Notes: generated by a model not told the origin, from the sequence alone. A stretch of DNA of 64,000 nucleotides from Pyropia yezoensis (GCA_009829735.1 CM020620.1:2607447-2671446), one strand, 5' to 3'; shown: positions 12,046-23,200, numbered from the stretch's first letter. Numbers and translations: made by a program.

Positions 12046-12118
12046 GGAGGGGGCGGTGGGGGTTGGATGGGGCGGTGGGACGGTGGGGGTTGGATGGGGC
12101 GGTGGGGTTGGATGGGGT
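12046..12118. repeat. Short tandem G-rich repeat upstream of the F-box gene
   Basis: Three copies of a G-rich unit containing GGTTGGATGGGGCGGTGG, spaced 18-28 bases apart. They sit 60-130 bases upstream of the F-box start (the gene is on the minus strand), in the leader or promoter. A G-quadruplex could form on the + strand. Confidence 0.75.
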
Positions 12119-12321
12119 GCTCCTGTGCGACCACCGTGGCAACGACAGCGTTGGCAGCTGGCGACGAGGCGCGGGCACTGACGTTTCCGCGCCCCCGTTT
12201 TTTAGCGCAAGTGTTTGTTGCCGCGCTCGTTCGCGCTCGTCTAGCTGGAATATATTTATATTACACACGGTCACGGGCAATGGTGAGAACAAGTGAGGGA
12301 TCAAGTCTTTCCCAGAGCCCT

Positions 12322-12331
12322 GCGGATGGCG
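12322..12331. repeat. Left target-site duplication of the MULE
   Basis: GCGGATGGCG occurs here and again at 19440-19449, in the same orientation, immediately outside the two inverted repeats. A 10-bp duplication fits the 8-11 bp range known for Mutator-like elements. Confidence 0.7.
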
Positions 12332-12340
12332 TGTATGTGG

Positions 12341-12437
12341 CTGCAAGTAAGTAAGTATGGGTTGCTTCGAGTAAGGTTGGCACGTCTATTGTTAATTGGA
12401 CAGGGTTACTCGATGTGTCCAGCCGTACCTGTACCTC
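12341..12437. repeat. Left terminal inverted repeat of the MULE
   Basis: Starts with GCTGCAAG about nine bases inside the element. The 30-base core at 12349-12378 is identical to the inverted copy at the right end. It lies 30-126 bases upstream of the transposase ATG at 12467, so it probably includes the transposase promoter, as in other MULEs. Confidence 0.8.
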
Positions 12438-12466
12438 TAACCGAGCACCCGCCCTGGGCGGCAGAA

Positions 12467-15400
12467 ATGGCGCCATTGGCACCAAAAAGGGCGCGCTGGG
12501 CGCCAAAAAAGTGGCGCGCACCCGGACCGGCGCACGCCCCCGTCGTCGCCACCCCGCCCCCCGTCGTTGCCACCGCGTCGACCGCCGTCGGCAGCGCGGC
12601 CCGGTCGCCGCGCCGGCGCCCCGCGCTGTCGCCACCCCTTCCCGCGTCGTGGCCACCCTGCCCCCGGTCGTCGACACCCCGCCCCCCGTCGGCAGCGCGG
12701 CCCCCGTCCTGGGCACTCCGCCCCCCGTCGCCGCGTCGTCGCCGCCCATCGTCGGCACGCCGTCTCCCGTCGCCGCGCCGGCGCCCCCCGTCCTCGCCAC
12801 CTCGCCCCCCGTCGTGGACACCACCCCCCCCCCCCTTTGGGTCATCGTTCCTGCCGACGTCAGTTGCTATCGAGTTGGAGATGGCAACTACAGCGGCCGG
12901 AGGGGTGGGAGCTGGAGATGCGCCCCCATTCCCGGCTTCCGGAGCCTCCGACGCCGGTGGGCCGCGTTTGGGTGCAGAAGAGGAAACCTCTCTTCACCTG
13001 CCCGTGCTGGAAGTCGGTCCCAGACGGGCCAAGCGAACGCTGACGGCGGAGAAGGTGGTTGAGTGCCTCGTGGTGCCATCCTACCCGCAGACGTCGAGCT
13101 CAACGACGAGCGGGGTCCTGACCATGGTGCCAGTCGCATCGGTTGAGACGGGCCTGAGCCCTAAGAGCTTCGTGGCGTACAAGTCGCCGGGGGGGAAGAG
13201 CCGCAAGCTGTCGGATCAACTCTCGCTCAGCTTCGGCTTCTGCACGTACAGCTGGACCGAGTACCCGTGCTCTGGCGTGGACGCCTGCACCAACGTTCCT
13301 CGCGCTGTTTTGGACATCTCTCACACGGCGCTTGAAGCGGGGGACGCCGACCAGTACGCCGTCTATGAGAAGGTCTTCGCGGAAGCCAGCTCCGAGACCG
13401 CCTCGGCCGACACGGAGCAGCAGGCGCTGGCAAAGGAATGGGACAAGTACACCTCTGTCGTGGCGCCGTTTCAGCACAAGCAGTGCCCCAACGTCCTCTG
13501 CGCGCGCTTGGGGACCCCACCGAAGGGCAAGGTCGTGACGATCCTGTCGTCGGGCAGAAAGTTTCTGGGGTGCGCCGGCTACTCAAGCGTCAACCGGATG
13601 AACCACAAGAACGCTTCCATTGCCAACATCCAAAACATGAGCAACATTGAGAGCTGGATGAGCGATGAGAGGTACGTTTCTATGCGCGTGGGGGATGCGG
13701 CTCGCTTTGAGAATGATTCGTGAGCGAGATGGGCTGTGTTTTTTTACAACGCCCGGCGAGGGAGGTTTGGCGCACCTTTTCACAGCCCACCCCCATTGCA
13801 CTGATTCTGCTTGAGCCACGACAAGCCCCTACCGATGGCGGTGCTCCCCCGCTTGCCTCTGATCAATGGCCGACACGATTACTCGGCGGTCGACCCCCCG
13901 AGGTCGCGTGCCTTGCGGCAGTCCCGCCCCTCAACCATCTCGCCCCGCGGACGTCGCCGTGACATGGACCCCGCCCCCCTCCTCGCGACTGTCGCCGGCG
14001 GTGCTGCATTCCCGACGTATCTCTCCCAGTGGCATATGGCGAGGAGTAGTGCACACGCCCGGCCGCGGAGTACGGTGGCCCTATCTGCCCGCCAACTCTT
14101 TCACGATGGGCATTGTAGACGCACCCACCTCCATGCAACGGACGACCCCCCCGTCGTTCCTTGGGCGTCCATTCGACCGAGGAGACAGAGGAGCGGTCCC
14201 CAATGATGGGCGCCGGCCTCCCCCCCCTCCGCCGTGGTCGTGCGCGGAGTACTGATATCCTGTACCAATCGTTGCTTTTGACGTACTTTTCTCTTCCCTG
14301 GCTGCTGTTCTGTTTTTTTTATCTTCCGCAGAAAGGTGACGGATATCCCCGCAGGCGTCGGCACAAACCACCCATGCATGACTATCCGCCCGTCGGGATC
14401 GCGATCCGTGTGCAAGTCGCACGCTGGAAAGGCCCAAGCCCTCTCGCGCCACATCGCGTGCAGCAGCACCCTATACGTCGGGGTGCCGCTCACGGACAGC
14501 GGCGACCGGGACCTGCGGGGGAGCTTCCTCATCTTCTCAGTCGGCGTGCATACGCACCCCCCCCCCCCCATCATGTTCTCTACCCGTGGGCTTCTCGTGA
14601 CAGCCGCGGAGGTCAAGGAGCACCACCACATCTCGCTCGCGGCGGAGGAGGAGGACGTGCGCGCAAAGCTGGCCGAGGAGTACGGTCGGGTTGTGGCGGC
14701 CGTGCCGCAAACGGCGCTGCGGTATGCCCGCCGGCAGGCAGCGGCAGAGAGAAATCCGTGGGGGCAAGGCCGCGACGCGGCCCTACGGATGGTCGCTCGA
14801 GCGGTCGTGGCGGGGGACGCGTACTTCCGTGCCCCTTTTGTCTCTGACGCGACCGCGTACATTTTCCCGGCCTTTTTTGAGAGTAACGTGCGCCAGGTGG
14901 CGAACGGGGTGCTCGCGATCGAGACGGACGAGTACTACAAGGCGGTGGAGTCGGTCGGGCTGTCGCAGGACGGCGATTTTTTTGTGCTCGCCATCTCCAC
15001 GACGATCAACAACAAGGGCGTCACTCTGGCGCGCTTCTTTATCCAGCGGGCGACGCGGCTGGTGGCGCGCACCTGCTACCGCCTTTTTTTTCAGGAGGTA
15101 TTGAGGGTGAACCCCGACTGGGCGCCCTGGCACGTGCTGGTGCTGCGGCAGTTGTCGGTGGTGGACCCCGCGCTCGACGGCGCCCCATCCGCCGAGGTGC
15201 TCCGGCGGGCAACCGAAAACACCCGGCGGATGAAGCGCGGCGTGCTGGTGGGCGTCACACTGGACTTTTCCGCGTCGCTTGCGGGGGGGCTCTGCGACGC
15301 GCTCATTGACGTCGGCTTTGACGACTTTGACGTCGACGAGCACGCCCGCAGCATCCTCTTTGGCTGCAAGGCCCACGCTAACCGCGTGTGCGACCGGGCG

Positions 15401-16399
15401 CCGCTGACCGTGCGCGCGACGCTGCGGAGGCTTATTGAGTGTTACAACTTGGAGGAGGCGGAGCGGCTGCGCGCGTTGGTTATCCAGCAAGAGCCGACGC
15501 GCGACTCTGCCGGGGTGCTGGGGAACCAGCGCCTGCTTCCTGCGTTCTGTCCCGCCTTCTCTAAGGCCGACCACCTGCAGCGAGAGGTGGCCTCGTCGAC
15601 AACCAACGCTGAGGAGTCCCAGCACGAGCGCGTTTATAAGCTCTGTGGGCGTCGACAGCCGCTGATGGTGGCTATGACTGGCAGCAAGTTTGTTGACCAG
15701 CGGGATGCTGAGGAGCTGGAGAACGGCCGTGCCGCAGGCGCGTACACCTCGATGGAGCGTGCGGAGCACTCCCAGCGACGCCGGGAAAAGCGGCGCCGAG
15801 CAAACCGACGGCGAGACGGCGGCGGATCAGGGGGAGACGAGGGCACTGGAGAAAGGGGGGCTGAGCGCGCTGGTGAGGAGGAGCTCGTTGGACTGGAAGA
15901 GGTGGGTGGGGGGGAGGGAGGTAGGGGAGAGGATGGGGGGGACGCGGGAAGGGGCGAAGAGGGGGAGAGGGAGGGGGAATGGGCGGGAGAGGGCGGCGTG
16001 AGAGCACCGCTGGGAGACGGCGGGAACGCCACTCGACCACCCTTGCCAGCTGCCGCGGGCCAGCAGCCGAAGAAGCGGCGCCGGGCCGCTGTACGGGGGC
16101 CGCGCGGCACGGCGGCGGAACTCCGCATTGCCGAGCTGGAGAAGCAACTGCTGGAGCAGCGGAACAAGACGCTGGAGGCAGAGAACGCGGCGCTGAGGAG
16201 CCGTGCAGTCCTGGAAAGCGGCGGGGCTGGACGCGCGGCGCCAGTTGGCATTATGCCGGCAGCGGCAGTTGCCGCTGTGCCGACAGCGGCTGCTGCCTCT
16301 GTGCCGGCAGCCACGCAAGGAGACGCGGCACCGCCGGCCTGGTTCGTCAACCTCATGATGGCGGCGAGTCAGGGGCCTGCGTCAACGCCCCGGCAATGA
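12467..16399 (+). CDS. MULE transposase-like protein (two exons)
   Basis: Exon 1 is 12467-13671 (AG|GTACGT donor) and exon 2 is 14332-16399 (pyrimidine tract then CGCAG acceptor). They join in phase to give 1090 residues. A Pro-rich N-terminus is followed by a Cys/His-rich region spanning the junction: CPNVLC, then FLGCAGY, then a second block ending HIACSSTLYV and GVHTHPPPP, whose C...HxH ending resembles the FAR1/WRKY-GCM1 fingers found in MULE transposases. The core includes VTLDFSASLAGGLCDAL followed by a GCKAHANRVCDR (CxxH) segment, which fits the second catalytic Asp and C/H region of MULE enzymes; the full DDE triad was not assigned. A Glu/Gly-rich linker and a leucine-zipper-like coiled coil (LRIAELEKQLLEQ) precede the C-terminus. 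A second in-frame ATG at 12881 is an alternative start that would omit the Pro-rich repeats. Confidence 0.65.
12536..12830. repeat. Degenerate about 21-bp tandem repeats, left side of the MULE
   Basis: C-rich units of the type CCCCCCGTCGTCGCCACC recur across about 300 bp and, if translated, give the Pro/Arg/Ser-rich N-terminus of the transposase. The reverse complement of the unit resembles the G-rich units at the right end of the element, so the two arrays face each other in inverted orientation. Confidence 0.6.
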
Positions 16400-16670
16400 C
16401 TGCAGTACCGCCCGTGGAAACAATGACGGTGGCGGCCAGTAGGTTGGCCGTTCAATACTACTGCGTGCTTTTCCCTTGGCTTCTCGGTTGCACCCCAGGG
16501 CCCCAACCCCCCTCCACCCCGCTCATCGACGGGGGGGGGGGATGATGGCCGTGATGCCTCCCCAGTGCTCCTGCGCCTCCCCAGTGCACCCGCGTCAGAC
16601 CAGAACACGCACACCCCGCTCGCTGCAGCACAAGGACCCCACCTTCGCTGCCAGCCATTGACCGTGACAC

Positions 16671-16830
16671 CCTCCCCCCCCCCCCCTCCCCCCCCCCCCA
16701 TCCTCCCCCCCCCCTCCCCCCCCCCCATCCTCCTCCCCCCCGCGCTTGCCCTCCCCCCCCTCCCCCTGCCCCCCCCCCCCCTCCCGCCCCCCCCCCTCCC
16801 CCTCTTCCACCCCTTCCCCCCCCCTCTTGC
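16671..16830. repeat. C-rich homopolymer region inside the MULE
   Basis: Some 160 bases composed almost only of C with occasional T/A, downstream of the transposase stop. There is no gene in it. It marks the boundary between the transposase unit and the G-rich minisatellite half of the element. Confidence 0.8.
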
Positions 16831-16899
16831 CGCCGCTGCCGCCATGCACACCCAGAGCATGGTCGCAAATGGAACACCTCACCAACCGAGGCAGCTTTG

Positions 16900-17690
16900 C
16901 GCCGCTCTTCCCCACCGCGCCGCAGAAAGGCGGCCGCCGGAAAGAGGGCGCCCGTTGCTTGGAAGGAGTGGTCCCCGGCGGAGGGTGGCCGCCGCACGTG
17001 CGGGGTGGCCGACGCAGTGGGGTGACAGCCGTCGTAGGGGAGTGGCCGTCGCTAAGTGGGTTGGAGGGTGGCCGCGGCCAACAGGGGCTGCGCGTCGCCG
17101 CCGCGAGAAAGGCTCGACTGCCCAGCGGCGCCGGTGACGGCCGAAGGAAAGGGACGACAGCCGCGGGGGGGGGACGCCGCCAGGGGGGCCTGGCCACCGC
17201 AGAGGTGTGGCCACAAAGGGGGGGTCACGGCGGAAGAGGGGTCGCCGCAGGGGCGGGGTGGCCTCGGTATGAAAAATGGGACCGTTGCAGGGGGGAGGTG
17301 GCCATACTTGAGCGATGACAACCTCAGGTGGGGGCGGGGGGGGCATGCCGCGGGTGTCAAGTCCAACTTGCTGAGGGCCAGGAGCGGGGAAGGTGCCGGC
17401 GGAGAAGCGTTGCACTGAGGAGTCGGCCGCAGATGAGGGGTAGCCGCCACAGGGGGGCGGGGGCCCCCACATGGGCGACGTGGAATCAGGGCCGGAGGGG
17501 GCCGCAGTGGTGGGGTGGCCGCTACAGGGGGGCGAAGGCCACCCCAGGGGCGACGTGGCCGCAGGATGGCAGGTAGCCGGAGGGAGGGGTGACCACCCCA
17601 CGGGAAAAATCGCCACGCGCGAGGGCCGGCCGCCGGAGGGGGTATCGTCCCTGCGTGATGGACGCCGCGGCAGGGAGGGGGTCGCCGCAG
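16900..17690. repeat. Degenerate G-rich tandem repeats, right side of the MULE
   Basis: Variable units of about 20-25 bases with the core GGTGGCCGC...GGGG recur irregularly. They look like older, diverged copies of the units that form the regular arrays immediately to the right. Confidence 0.6.
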
Positions 17691-18245
17691 GGGGGTGCCG
17701 TGTCCGAGTGCTGGGGGGGGGCGGCTGCCGCCGCAGGACAGGGGGGGGTGACCGCCGGCAGGGGGGTGGCGCTTGGGGGTTGCCGCCGCTGCAGGGTGGT
17801 CGCCGGCAGGGGGAGGGCGCGTCCGAGGGGGGGGGGTGGCTGCCGCCGCAGGAGGGGGGCGGGGGTGGCCGCCGCCGCAGGACAGGGGGGGGTGACCGCC
17901 GGCAGGGGGGTGGCGCTTGGGGGTTGCCGCCGCTGCAGGGTGGTCGCCGGCAGGGGGGGGGCGCGTCCGAGGGGGGGGGGTGGCTGCCGCCGCAGGAGGA
18001 AGGCGGGGGTGGCCGCCGCCGGAGGACAGGGGGGGGTGACCACCGGCAGGGGGGTGGCGCTTGGGGGTTGCCGCCGCTGCAGGGTGGTCGCCGGCAGGGG
18101 GGGGCGCGTCCGAGGGGGGGGGGGTGGCTGCCGCCGCAGGTGGGGGGCGGGGGTGGCCGCCGCCGCAGGACAGGGGGGGGTGACCGCCAGCAGGGGGGTG
18201 GCGCTTGGGGGTTGCCGCCGCTGCAGGGTGGTCGCCGGCCGGGGG
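17690..18245. repeat. Tandem array, about 120-130 bp unit, four copies
   Basis: Higher-order unit containing GCCGCAGGACAGGGG, GTGGCGCTTGGGGGTTGC, CGCTGCAGGGTGGTCGCC and GGGCGCGTCCGAGGGG, repeated about four times. It shares its sub-motifs with the 84-bp array that follows. Confidence 0.75.
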
Positions 18246-19180
18246 GTGCCGCGTCCGACGGGGGGGGGGGGGGTAGCCGCCTACGCAGGACAGGGGGGGA
18301 CGCCGCTGCAGGGTGGTCGCCGGCCGGGGGGTGCCGCGTCCGACGGGGGGGGGGGGGTAGCCGCCTACGCAGGACAGGGGGGGTCGCCGCTGCAGGGTGG
18401 TCGCCGGCCGGGGGGTGCCGCGTCCGACGGGGGGGGGGGGGTAGCCGCCTACGCAGGACAGGGGGGGTCGCCGCTGCAGGGTGGTCGCCGGCCGGGGGGT
18501 GCCGCGTCCGACGGGGGGGGGGGGGTAGCCACCTACGCAGGACAGGGGGGGACGCCGCTGGAGGGCGGTCGCGGGCAGGGGGGTGCCGCGTCCGACGGGG
18601 GGGGGGGGGTAGCCGCCTACGCAGGACAGGGGGGGACGCCGCTGCAGGGTGGTCGCCGGCCGGGGGGTGCCGCGTCCGACGGGGGGGGGGGGGTAGCCGC
18701 CTACGCAGGACAGGGGGGGACGCCGCTGCAGGGTGGTCGCCGGCCGGGGGGTGCCGCGTCCGACGGGGGGGGGGGGGTAGCCGCCTACGCAGGACAGGGG
18801 GGGTCGCCGCTGCAGGGTGGTCGCCGGCCGGGGGGTGCCGCGTCCGACGGGGGGGGGGGGGTAGCCGCCTACGCAGGACAGGGGGGGTCGCCGCTGCAGG
18901 GTGGTCGCCGGCCGGGGGGTGCCGCGTCCGACGGGGGGGGGGGGGTAGCCACCTACGCAGGACAGGGGGGGACGCCGCTGGAGGGCGGTCGCGGGCAGGG
19001 GGGTGCCGCGTCCGACGGGGGGGGGGGGTAGCCGCCTACGCAGGACAGGGGGGGACGCCGCTGCAGGGTGGTCGCCGGCCGGGGGGTGCCGCGTCCGACG
19101 GGGGGGGGGGGGTAGCCGCCTACGCAGGACAGGGGGGGACGCCGCTGGAGGGCGGTCGCGGGCAGGGGGGTGCCGCGCCC
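18246..19180. repeat. 84-bp minisatellite, 11 copies
   Basis: GCCGCGTCCGACG recurs 11 times between about 18250 and 19100 at 83-85 base intervals. Each 84-bp unit is made of four related subunits of about 21 bases (GTAGCCGCCTACGC..., ACGCCGCTGCAGG..., GTCGCCGGCCGGG..., GTGCCGCGTCCGACG...). Alternating variants (CTGCAGGGTGG versus CTGGAGGGCGG; ACGCC versus TCGCC) form a larger pattern, implying duplication of blocks of several units. Because 84 is divisible by three, the array stays open in several frames on both strands. Confidence 0.9.
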
Positions 19181-19337
19181 AATGGAGGGGGGCTGGTTGC
19201 CGCCGCAGAAGGGGGGGGTGTGGTGGTCGCAGGACACGGGGGGATGACCGTCGGTCGGCGAGGGGGTTCGTTCCCCCTTGTCCCACAGGCGCAGGGGAGG
19301 GACGGGTGCGGCGGACACGTGGGCGGCCGACACGCTC

Positions 19338-19430
19338 GAGGTTCAGGTACGGCTGAGCAAGTATCCCGGCTCCGATCGTCACAGTCGTGCAAACCTTACT
19401 CGAAGCAACCCATACTTACTTCCTTGCAGC
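19338..19430. repeat. Right terminal inverted repeat of the MULE
   Basis: Inverted copy of the left end. 19392-19421 is identical (reverse complement) to 12349-12378, and 19338-19353 pairs with 12422-12437. Confidence 0.8.
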
Positions 19431-19439
19431 GCTCACCCC

Positions 19440-19449
19440 GCGGATGGCG
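19440..19449. repeat. Right target-site duplication of the MULE
   Basis: GCGGATGGCG, same orientation as at 12322-12331. Confidence 0.7.
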
Positions 19450-19741
19450 GCGTAGCCCCGGCCGTTGCGATCTACGCGGCCCCCACCCCAACCGCTTTGC
19501 CAGGCGGTCCGCGACCCAGTCGCGGGCCTCAATCGTCGGCCGCGGCGGCCACCGCAATGGTCTCGTGGGTGTGGTTACCCACCCCGGTGGTGACCCCACC
19601 GGTCCACCTCCGCCCGTAGGCTACCAGCTGCGCGGCGGATCCGCGGCAGATGCTCCGCCACGTGCAACGGGGTCCAGTTGCTGCACCGCCACCCCCTCTA
19701 TTTAGATGGCTAGTAGGTGTAGGTAGCGAGGGCCATAGATA

Positions 19742-20171
19742 TCTAGTTTCTAGTCTACCGACCGCCTCATTTGAGCCGATTCGGCTCATTTGAGCCACTT
19801 TTTCGGGTCCTTTTTTTTCGTACTTCCCGTGGTCTCCTGCTCATGTTGACCACAGAAACGGACTCAGCGCAGGCTGTTTACTCTTGAAACATCTCGGGAG
19901 CGTCCCACCTAAGGGAAGTGCGCGTATGGAACGGGAGAGGTGCAGTATGGGGTGGGGTGGGGTGGGAAGGCTCCGAGGGGAACGAGGATGTGCGACAACG
20001 GATGAAGGTGACAGGCGGCTCACCGGCGCAGCTGAAGTGTGCCGGCGGCGACGCCAAGGCATGGGGTCGAACCGTGCCTCCAAGGGTCAGAATCGACGAC
20101 TTTCGTGAGGCTCATTTGAGCCTCAGGACCGGCTCGTTTGAGCCTTTTTTCCCGGTAGACTAGACACTAGA
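19742..20171. mobile_element. MITE-like element, about 430 bp, with terminal inverted repeats
   Basis: 19742-19760 (TCTAGTTTCTAGTCTACCG) matches the reverse complement of 20153-20171 with one difference. Just inside both ends are paired copies of the palindromic word GGCTCATTTGAGCC (19768-19797; 20107-20146). There is no coding capacity. Flanking target duplications are not evident, so the superfamily is unassigned. It sits directly upstream of the LtrA-family gene and 300 bp from the MULE. Confidence 0.65.
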
Positions 20172-20206
20172 GGTGAAGCAGGGGGTGGGCGCTGGCTTTC
20201 CCAGCT

Positions 20207-23200
20207 ATGGGAGCACCAGCGGCCCCAAGACGCCCCCACCCCCCACCCCAAACTGCGCCGCCACCGGCCGGGCCGGCGCGCCCGTTTTCCCCGCCCCCCC
20301 AGGACACCCCCCCCCCCCTCCTCCCCCCCCGCTTGACGCTCCCCGGTCGCCCTGCGGCCACGACGCGCGCTGCCGTGGCACCCGCCGCGACGCGTGCGGT
20401 GTGGCACGCGCCACCGTGGCGGCGGGGCGGGGCGGCTCGCCACCGCCGCCGCCACCGCCTCCGCAGCCGCTGCCGCAGCCGCCGCCCCGCCCCCCGCCGC
20501 CGGGTGGTAGCGCAGGCACGCCCCAGTACCACGGCGCACGCACCCAAGCCCACGGCGGCAGAGACGTTGTGCCGTGCCGCCCCCACCCCACCCCCCCCCC
20601 TTGTCGTCGTTTTTCTTACCAAACATTGGGGGCGGCCGCACGGCCACCACTCCTCCTCCCCCCTCCTGCCGTTGGTACATAGCGCAAGCGGTGCGGACGG
20701 CGCGCGCGGGGTGTGTCCGCCGCCGTGCACGCCAGCGCGTGCAGGCGTGCGCACCGAATCGGCCGGGTTGGCCGTCCACCATCGGCTGTCTACCAGCGGC
20801 CGTCTACCACCCCCCCCTCGCCCCGGCACTTGCCACCCCTCCCCCCCCCCCCAGTCGCGACAGCGGCGGCGACCGGTGTTGCTGCCGACGACAACCCCGC
20901 CCCGAAACGACCCGTCATTCACCCCCCGCTCGGTATCAGCGCCCCCCCCCCGCTCCGCTCCCCCACCACCCCACCACCCAAGCACGACACCGCCGCCTCG
21001 CCCGCTCTCCCTGGCCCTTGTGGGCGATGGCGTCCCTGACGCGCGCCCGCGTGGCGCGCGTCCCCCGGCCGCCCCCCCCCCCCCCGAGGAGGGGTCCGCG
21101 GCCGCCTCCACGCCCGGCGGGCTGGCCGCGTCGGTGGCGCACGAGACCAACGCGGAGTTTGGGGACCTCAAGCTCAACGCCACCCTCGTGGCCGCCCGCA
21201 ACCCGTCGGCCGAGTGGCACTCGCCCGTCGCACCGCGGACGCGGCGGGGCGGCGGCGGCGGCGGCGGCGGTGGCGGCGGCAGTGGCGGCGGGGGGGACGG
21301 CGGCAGCGGCAGCGGCACCGGTGGTAGCGGCGGTGGCGGTGGCGACGCCGGGGAGGGGGGGCACGCCAAGGGCCACGACGGCGGCGGCGGCGGGCTGGAG
21401 CGGCGGCTGTCGACGATTGGGCGGCGGCTGGTGCAGCGGCGGTGGCTCCGCCAGTACTTTGAGAATGGCATGCTCGTCCGCGAGGCGGGGGTGCGCAAGA
21501 TCAGCAACGACGAGCTGTATCTGGACCTGGTGCGTTGGGGTGGGGGGGGGGGGGACCAACCGGTGGGGGCGCAATGAGGGGGGGGGGGGTGGGGGGGTGG
21601 AGGGAGTGCAGGAAGGAGGCAGGGGCGACGGGAGGAGGGTGACCTCCGGCGATCATCCGCATGGGTGCTGCTCAAGGTGCCGCGGGACGGAGGGTCGGGG
21701 GTGAGGCTCGCTCCGTTGCTATCAGCCCGACAGCTTGTTGGCACCAGGGGCTGGCGGGCCGGCGGTGCGGCAGGCGCGCCACTCCAACGCCCAGTGTGCC
21801 CGGCTGGGGGCGGGTGGCGCTCCGCAGACGCAGCCGCTGACGTCTGTCCCCGTGCGTATTCGGGTGCGGTTTCTGGTGGGGGCGGGTCACGCCTTCCCCC
21901 GCCCCCCCCCCCTGTCTATTGGCCGGGACGGCACGCCATCGTGTCGTGCGTTGACTCCACCCCACCTCATGGCACACACCACCACCCACCACCCCCCCCC
22001 CCCCCCCCCCCCCCCCATCCCGCTTCTCTCCTTCCCACCCCCTCCCCCCCCTGCAGGTGCTGGTGGCCAACATTGCAGTCTTTGGCCACGAGCTCCGCGT
22101 CGGCGCCATCACGTGGGCGAGCTTTGAAAAGTTCTTCCTCCTCTTCTCCGTCGTCTGGTGCGTTGTGCCGTCCCAGAGCAGACTTTGGCACGCGCTCTCG
22201 TGCGTGCGGTGGGGGGGGTTGGTGTGAAGGTCCGTGGAATCCCCACTTGGGGTGGCCACTGGGGAGTGTGCGCGTGGCAGTGGGGGTAGCACGACCTGAT
22301 GGTGGGGGATGGGAGGCAGCGTTCTGCTCACTGACAGCATCGAGGGGGCGCCCGTCTGTGCCACTCTGGTCCCACTACTCTCCCATCTCTGGCCCTTCAC
22401 GCGCCCCCTCCCCCCCCCCCCGCGCCTGTTCTCTACCCCCTCTGGTCACAGGAACGTGTGGCGCGACGCGGCCTTCCTCTTCAACTCCTTTGGCTGCACG
22501 GGGGACCTGCTGGAAAAGGCGTTCGTGTACATTGTCGTTGCCAGCCTGTGTGGCATTGGCATTGGCGCGCACGCGGCGTTTGGGGCAGCCTCCCACTACG
22601 TTGCCGGCTGTGCCTTTTTCGCCCTCTTCTTCATCGCCGCCACCGCCATCCTGTACGGGTCGCGGGAGCCCCGGCTGCGGGGGGCGGCCTCCCCCGCGGG
22701 GGGCACCCCCCGCCGGCGGCGGCCGCTGTGGGCGGCGCTGCGCACCAACTTTGTGGTGGTGGTCGCGTTGGCCAACATGGCCGCCGCCACCCCCTACCTT
22801 GCCGCCGCCTTCGTCCGCTCCCCGTCGACGGTGGTGCGGCTCTACTGGACGGGCACCGCCCTCGCGCTGCTCCGCACGTCCCTGCTGCCATTACTCGTCC
22901 GCCTGGCGGCGGCCCGCTCCCGCGCGTCCCTCATTGTGCCGGCGGTCAACATTGAGGCGATTAGCGAAAAGTATACGCTCCTCACGCTAAGTACGTTGAC
23001 GTGGGGGTGGCAAGGGGGACTGCCCCAGGGGGGGGGGGGGGGGGGGGGGCGGGAGTGAGAGGAAGCGCGAGGATGCGGGTCGTGGGTGCTTGGGCTCGGC
23101 GGGCTTGGCGGGCGGTCGGGTTCAGAGAGGCCAACTTTTTGAGCAAGTGGACCTCTCTGGGCCACACGGTGGGCCGCTGCTGGAAATGCCTGCTGCTGGG

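Larger units (their letters stand above)
12332..19439. mobile_element. Mutator-like DNA transposon (MULE), about 7.1 kb, apparently complete
   Basis: The element is bounded by a 10-bp direct repeat and has terminal inverted repeats of about 100 bp: 12349-12378 matches the reverse complement of 19392-19421 over 30 identical bases, and similarity resumes further in (12422-12437 against 19338-19353). It contains one two-exon gene with a Cys/His N-terminal domain and a MULE-like core, plus minisatellites near both ends. The outermost 10-17 bp of the two ends match poorly, so the exact termini depend on the target duplication. TIR length and duplication size support Mutator over hAT, mariner or piggyBac. 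Because the TIR core is still identical and the gene is open, insertion looks recent. Confidence 0.75.

Noticed and set aside
18246-19180. CRISPR-like regular repeat spacing
   Set aside because: Units are contiguous variants of one another with no unique spacers, in a eukaryotic transposon.
17052-19382. 776-codon open frame on the minus strand (and 744 codons on the plus strand at 17471-19705)
   Set aside because: Both simply read through the 84-bp and 125-bp tandem repeats, whose lengths avoid stops. There is no domain, and both strands are equally open.
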